Positions 61,013 through 64,000 of a DNA stretch of 64,000 nt are shown one piece after another (positions within the stretch are counted from its first letter, which is position 1; every line of letters begins with the position of its first letter). A model generated the notes under the pieces. The model was not told where the DNA came from, did not search any database, and saw only the letters and a program-made list of their open reading frames with translations. Source of the stretch: Gammaproteobacteria bacterium (lineage in GTDB: Bacteria > Pseudomonadota > Gammaproteobacteria > Steroidobacterales > JABDKV01); assembly GCA_029862165.1 (NCBI GenBank), contig JAOTXU010000011.1, positions 42,648-106,647 of the forward strand, in the 5' to 3' direction. The position numbers were made by a program, and so were the translations under genes.

Positions 61013-62022
61013 AACTGATCCGCGACGATTTGCTCAAAACGGGGGCCATCAGCCCATACGCTCAAAATAGGCAATATTGCCAGCGCTTGGTTGACTGCCC
61101 GATCCGCCAGGCCGATTGCGTATTGCAGTCGATCCAGGTAGCGGAATGATTCTGTCAAACTAAGTGCTGATATGCTGTTTTGCAAGCTTCTTTGCAGCGT
61201 TTTGTGAACCAATTCCGGTGCCAGCCCTAATATCTGCCACTGGATCACACCGTAGACCTGTTGCTGGAGCCAGCGCATCCTCAGGTCCAGTTGGTCACCA
61301 GCCCAGCTCTCGGCGGTACTGACCGGATCACAGCGACCTTCCAGCAACGCTTTCAGGTCGTCAGCCAGCGTTTGGCCAATTTCGGCCGCTCCTTGCCGGT
61401 CCAATTCGACGGCTAACAGAGGCGCTCCCCATGCCAGTTGCAACAACTGGGGCCAATCTGCATCGCCCTGCCCGTCCAGCCACGCCAGAGCGACATTGGT
61501 ATCCGGATTGGCAAACCGCAAACTCTGACAACGACTCAATACCGTCGGCGCCAACGCAGCAGCATCACTACTGACTAACAACAGCACGGTTTTCGCCGGC
61601 GGCTCTTCCAGTGTCTTTAGCAAACTATTCTGGGCATTGGTATTCATCGCATCCGCCGGTTTAATCACAGCCACTTTGTAACCCTGCATCTGACTGGTCA
61701 GGATCAGCCGGCCAATCAGGTCGCGGATTTGTTCAACACGAATTTGTTTTTTGTCCTCTTCCGGACGGATGTGAAAGTAATCCGGATGATTGCCACTGGC
61801 CAGCAACACACAACTACGACATACGCCACAAGCCTTCAGCTCGTTTGTTTGACACAGCAGGCCTCGTGCGACGACTTCAGCAAACAAACCTTTACCCAAG
61901 CCTCTGGCGCCTCGCAGAAGCAATGCATGAGGCAGACGATCGCCGTCGATCGCTTCCTGTAGTTGAACGCGCAATTCCTGATGCCAGGGTAGAAAGACCG
62001 ATTCGCCGATAATAGTGGTCAT
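61009..62022 (-). CDS. holB: DNA polymerase III subunit delta-prime
   Basis: A 337-residue clamp-loader subunit. The AAA+ fold has LLRGARGLGKGLFAEVVARG at the P-loop position. A zinc module (LLCQTNELKACGVCRSCVLL) carries four Cys, followed by SQMQGYKVAVIKPADAMN and NSLLKTLEEPPAKTVLLLVS. The SRC motif is LSRCQSLRF. It is co-translated with tmk (4-base overlap) and pilZ (4-base overlap), an order conserved in many gammaproteobacteria. Confidence 0.94.
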   Translation of the reverse strand: MTTIIGESVFLPWHQELRVQLQEAIDGDRLPHALLLRGARGLGKGLFAEVVARGLLCQTNELKACGVCRSCVLLASGNHPDYFHIRPEEDKKQIRVEQIRDLIGRLILTSQMQGYKVAVIKPADAMNTNAQNSLLKTLEEPPAKTVLLLVSSDAAALAPTVLSRCQSLRFANPDTNVALAWLDGQGDADWPQLLQLAWGAPLLAVELDRQGAAEIGQTLADDLKALLEGRCDPVSTAESWAGDQLDLRMRWLQQQVYGVIQWQILGLAPELVHKTLQRSLQNSISALSLTESFRYLDRLQYAIGLADRAVNQALAILPILSVWADGPRFEQIVADQL

Positions 62023-62666
62023 TGGGAAGCAGTTTCAGCCCGGTTTGTCCGCAAGAGACTGTTTATGGCCGCTGCCAGGCGGCTTTGCACACGATCCAAC
62101 GGTTGTGACGCATCGATCAAACACATTCGGTTCGGGTGGTCGCGGGCCAGATCGAGATACGTTTGTCTTACCCGCTCAAAGAAGGGTCGATCTTCGCGCT
62201 CAAAACGGTCTGGCGAAGAACGACTGTGCGCCCGTGCAAGTGCTTCGGACACCGGTGCATCCAGCAACAGGGTCAAATCGGGCCATAAATCCCCATGTGC
62301 CACCGCGGCAAGTTGATAGATCAGACCAGTGTCGACGCGGCGACCACCGCCCTGGTAGGCCAGGGTGGCATCAGTAAACCGGTCACAAACCACCCAGGTG
62401 CCCTCTTCCACAGCCGGTCTGATCTTTTGCGCCACGTGCGCTGCGCGCGCGGCAAACACCAGCAACAGTTCAGTAATTGTCGGAATCTCAACCTCCGGTT
62501 TTAAAACCAGCTCTCTGATTTGTTCGGCCAAATCAGTACCACCAGGTTCCCGCGTGATGATGACTTCACGACCAGCATCACTAAGCATTGTCTTGATGAA
62601 ATCAATATTGGTGCTTTTGCCAACGCCTTCGATGCCTTCAACGGAAATAAATTTTCCCCGTTTCAC
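62019..62666 (-). CDS. tmk: Thymidylate kinase
   Basis: A 215-residue kinase converting dTMP to dTDP with ATP. The P-loop is SVEGIEGVGKSTNIDF, the TMP-binding DRF motif is in VVCDRFTDATLAYQGGGR, ITREPGGTDLAEQIR supplies the REPGG segment, and the lid has SRSSPDRFEREDRPFFER. The length is normal for bacterial Tmk. It overlaps mltG by 4 bases and holB by 4 bases. Confidence 0.96.
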   Translation of the reverse strand: MKRGKFISVEGIEGVGKSTNIDFIKTMLSDAGREVIITREPGGTDLAEQIRELVLKPEVEIPTITELLLVFAARAAHVAQKIRPAVEEGTWVVCDRFTDATLAYQGGGRRVDTGLIYQLAAVAHGDLWPDLTLLLDAPVSEALARAHSRSSPDRFEREDRPFFERVRQTYLDLARDHPNRMCLIDASQPLDRVQSRLAAAINSLLRTNRAETASQ

Positions 62667-63673
62667 GGCTTTGCTCTCAGGCGGGCAAGATAGCGCTGCA
62701 CAGCCTTATTGTGTTCGCCGACTGTATCCGAAAAATAGTGGCTGCCGTCAGGATCACCGGTAGCAACAAAGTACAATGCGGACCCGGGCTTTGGATGTAA
62801 CGCCGCGTAGATTGACGCCTCACCGGGCATGGCGATTGGTGTAGGCGTCAAGCCCTTTCGCGTGTATGTGTTGTATGTGGTGTCAGTCGTCAAGTCGTGT
62901 TTGCGGATATTGCCATCGTAACCCGGACCGATACCGTAGATCACAGTCGGATCGCTTTGCAGGCGCATAGCCTTTTTTAGCCGTCGGCTAAAAACACCTG
63001 AAATTTCCGGCCGCTCACTGTCCAGAGCAGTCTCTTTTTCTATTATCGACGCCAGTATTAGCGCTTCATACGGCGTCTTGAGCAATGTATCGGGATCACG
63101 TTCGCCCCACAACCTGGTTAACGTCTGGGTCATAAGCTCGTGGGCACGAAGTAATAGCTCGCGATCACTGGCGCCGCGCGTGTAGTAATAGGTCTCCGGC
63201 AGGAAACGCCCTTCGGGATGCTCATCGCTCAGACCCAGTTCGTCCATCACAGCTTCATTGCTGAGATCGTCGAAAGTGTGCGTAATCAGAGGGTCGGCCT
63301 TCAAACTGTCCCGTACATCCGCAAATGTGAAGCCTTCGATGATCGTGAACGAATGCTGGATGACTTCGCCACTCACCAGCAATGCTAGCAAGCCGGCCGG
63401 CGTAATCCCGGCGCTAATTGAATATTCACCGGCGCGTATTCGCGCTTCGTCACCGCGACTGCGTGCATACCAGACAAACCATCGTGGACGTGTGAGCCAG
63501 TCACGTGCGTGCAGGTCCAATGCCACGGCTCCCAGGGATGTGCCGGCTTGCACATCGTAATGCACGTCTGACTCAAGCGGGATGGGAGTGGTCAGGTAGG
63601 TCTGCCAGGATGTGTAAGCGGTCCAGCCGAGAACCCCGGTTAGCAGCACGACTCCCGCAATTAACCAGCGCAT
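62663..63673 (-). CDS. mltG: Endolytic murein transglycosylase
   Basis: A 336-residue inner-membrane enzyme (YceG/MltG) that cuts nascent peptidoglycan strands and helps set glycan length. An N-terminal span (LIAGVVLLTGVLGWTAY) anchors it. The periplasmic part has a LysM-like section (DVQAGTSLGAVALDLHARD) and the catalytic domain: EGRFLPETYYYTRG, LILASIIEKETALDSERP with the catalytic Glu, RLQSDPTVIYGIG and YNTYTRKGLTPTPIAMPG. It lies between fabF and tmk. The pabC gene often found before mltG is absent here. Confidence 0.95.
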   Translation of the reverse strand: MRWLIAGVVLLTGVLGWTAYTSWQTYLTTPIPLESDVHYDVQAGTSLGAVALDLHARDWLTRPRWFVWYARSRGDEARIRAGEYSISAGITPAGLLALLVSGEVIQHSFTIIEGFTFADVRDSLKADPLITHTFDDLSNEAVMDELGLSDEHPEGRFLPETYYYTRGASDRELLLRAHELMTQTLTRLWGERDPDTLLKTPYEALILASIIEKETALDSERPEISGVFSRRLKKAMRLQSDPTVIYGIGPGYDGNIRKHDLTTDTTYNTYTRKGLTPTPIAMPGEASIYAALHPKPGSALYFVATGDPDGSHYFSDTVGEHNKAVQRYLARLRAKP

Positions 63674-63714
63674 CAGCTCAGCCTGAGTCAGTGATGGTGC
63701 ACAGACAACTCACG

Positions 63715-64000
63715 TCAGGCAATCGCACTAAAAATCAGAGTGCCGTTTGTTCCACCGAAACCGAATGAATTGGACAAAGCAACAGTCACGGCCTGCTCAC
63801 GAGCGTTGTTTGGTACATAGTCAAGATCGCAACCGGGATCCGGCGTTTCATAATTGATGGTTGGCGGAATAATACCGTCACGGATTGCCAGCACCGAGAA
63901 TATCGCCTCGACGCCACCGGCCGCACCCAGTAAATGGCCGGTCATGGATTTAGTCGAACTTACTGCAAGTTTGTCAGCATGGGGCCCGAAAACACGGCGT
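63715..64000 (-). CDS. fabF: 3-oxoacyl-ACP synthase II, C-terminal part cut by the window edge
   Basis: Only the last 94 codons lie in the window; the gene continues to the right. The visible part contains [16 protein letters not shown], with the catalytic Lys and His of the Cys-His-His ketosynthase triad region. [27 protein letters not shown] and the final [14 protein letters not shown] block also match. The enzyme elongates acyl-ACP in fatty-acid synthesis. The gene order fabF-mltG-tmk-holB-pilZ supports FabF rather than FabB. Confidence 0.93.
   Translation of the reverse strand, partial: RRVFGPHADKLAVSSTKSMTGHLLGAAGGVEAIFSVLAIRDGIIPPTINYETPDPGCDLDYVPNNAREQAVTVALSNSFGFGGTNGTLIFSAIA

Noticed and set aside
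1..64000. tRNA, rRNA, CRISPR array, insertion sequence, prophage
   Set aside because: No cloverleaf with conserved T-arm, no rRNA-like stretch, no regularly spaced repeats, and no transposase, integrase or phage structural motif was seen.

Overview
The window looks like a chromosomal segment of a free-living, probably marine or sediment gammaproteobacterium with medium-high GC. The evidence is the core block fabF-mltG-tmk-holB-pilZ at the right end, a type IV minor-pilin operon (fimT-pilV-pilW-pilX-pilY1-pilE), fadI-fadJ, bipA/typA, purU, a large TonB-dependent receptor and E. coli-type Puu polyamine catabolism. A relative of Woeseiales or of oligotrophic marine gammaproteobacteria would fit, but that placement is inference. 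No rRNA, tRNA, CRISPR array, insertion sequence or prophage was recognised.

Left region (1-12 kb): a subtilisin-family protease without a visible export signal, then a gene-sparse stretch (about 1.65-5.2 kb) with small unknown ORFs, gene remnants and one receiver-AraC regulator. After it come a CBS-domain protein and a three-gene operon holding homologues of Bacillus YtfJ (GerW) and its partner YtfI (DUF2953). Two recently broken genes follow: a lipoprotein alpha/beta hydrolase with a one-base frameshift, and a SAP/DUF6434 protein cut by an in-frame TAA. A decayed second copy of the SAP gene lies at 4.84-5.03 kb. An L,D-transpeptidase, an alanine-zipper lipoprotein and a YgiM-like SH3 membrane protein complete this part.

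13-24 kb: two tandem cyclic-di-GMP-I (GEMM) riboswitches, with a promoter in front and a terminator after the first, precede a secreted cysteine-containing protein. A DUF5666/DUF2807-type lipoprotein follows. Then come purU on the minus strand and the type IV pilus minor-pilin operon. A strong terminator sits between pilY1 and pilE. Together with a PilZ protein at 60.7 kb and a degenerate HD-GYP regulator at 37 kb, this gives the window a c-di-GMP/surface-attachment theme.

24-49 kb: polyamine metabolism dominates. A five-gene minus-strand operon (puuD, PuuA-like ligase, class III aminotransferase, YtcJ-like amidohydrolase lipoprotein, unknown membrane protein) diverges from a second PuuA-like ligase and a CaiB/BaiF CoA-transferase. 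PuuB-like oxidase, PuuC-like aldehyde dehydrogenase, an APC permease and agmatinase lie nearby. Together they could take agmatine or putrescine through gamma-glutamyl intermediates to GABA. Embedded in this are an MHYT-PAS histidine kinase with two response regulators (REC-HDOD and REC-degenerate HD-GYP), and a TPR-sulfotransferase followed by a TonB-dependent receptor.

48-64 kb: a lipoprotein methyltransferase-like protein, a GloB-type hydrolase, bipA, a ThiF/MoeB-type E1-like enzyme, a lone receiver, a YpfJ-type zinc peptidase, an EEP-family hydrolase, fadI-fadJ, a double cyclic-nucleotide-binding/rhodanese fusion, two related small secreted proteins, and the pilZ-holB-tmk-mltG-fabF operon, which runs off the right edge.
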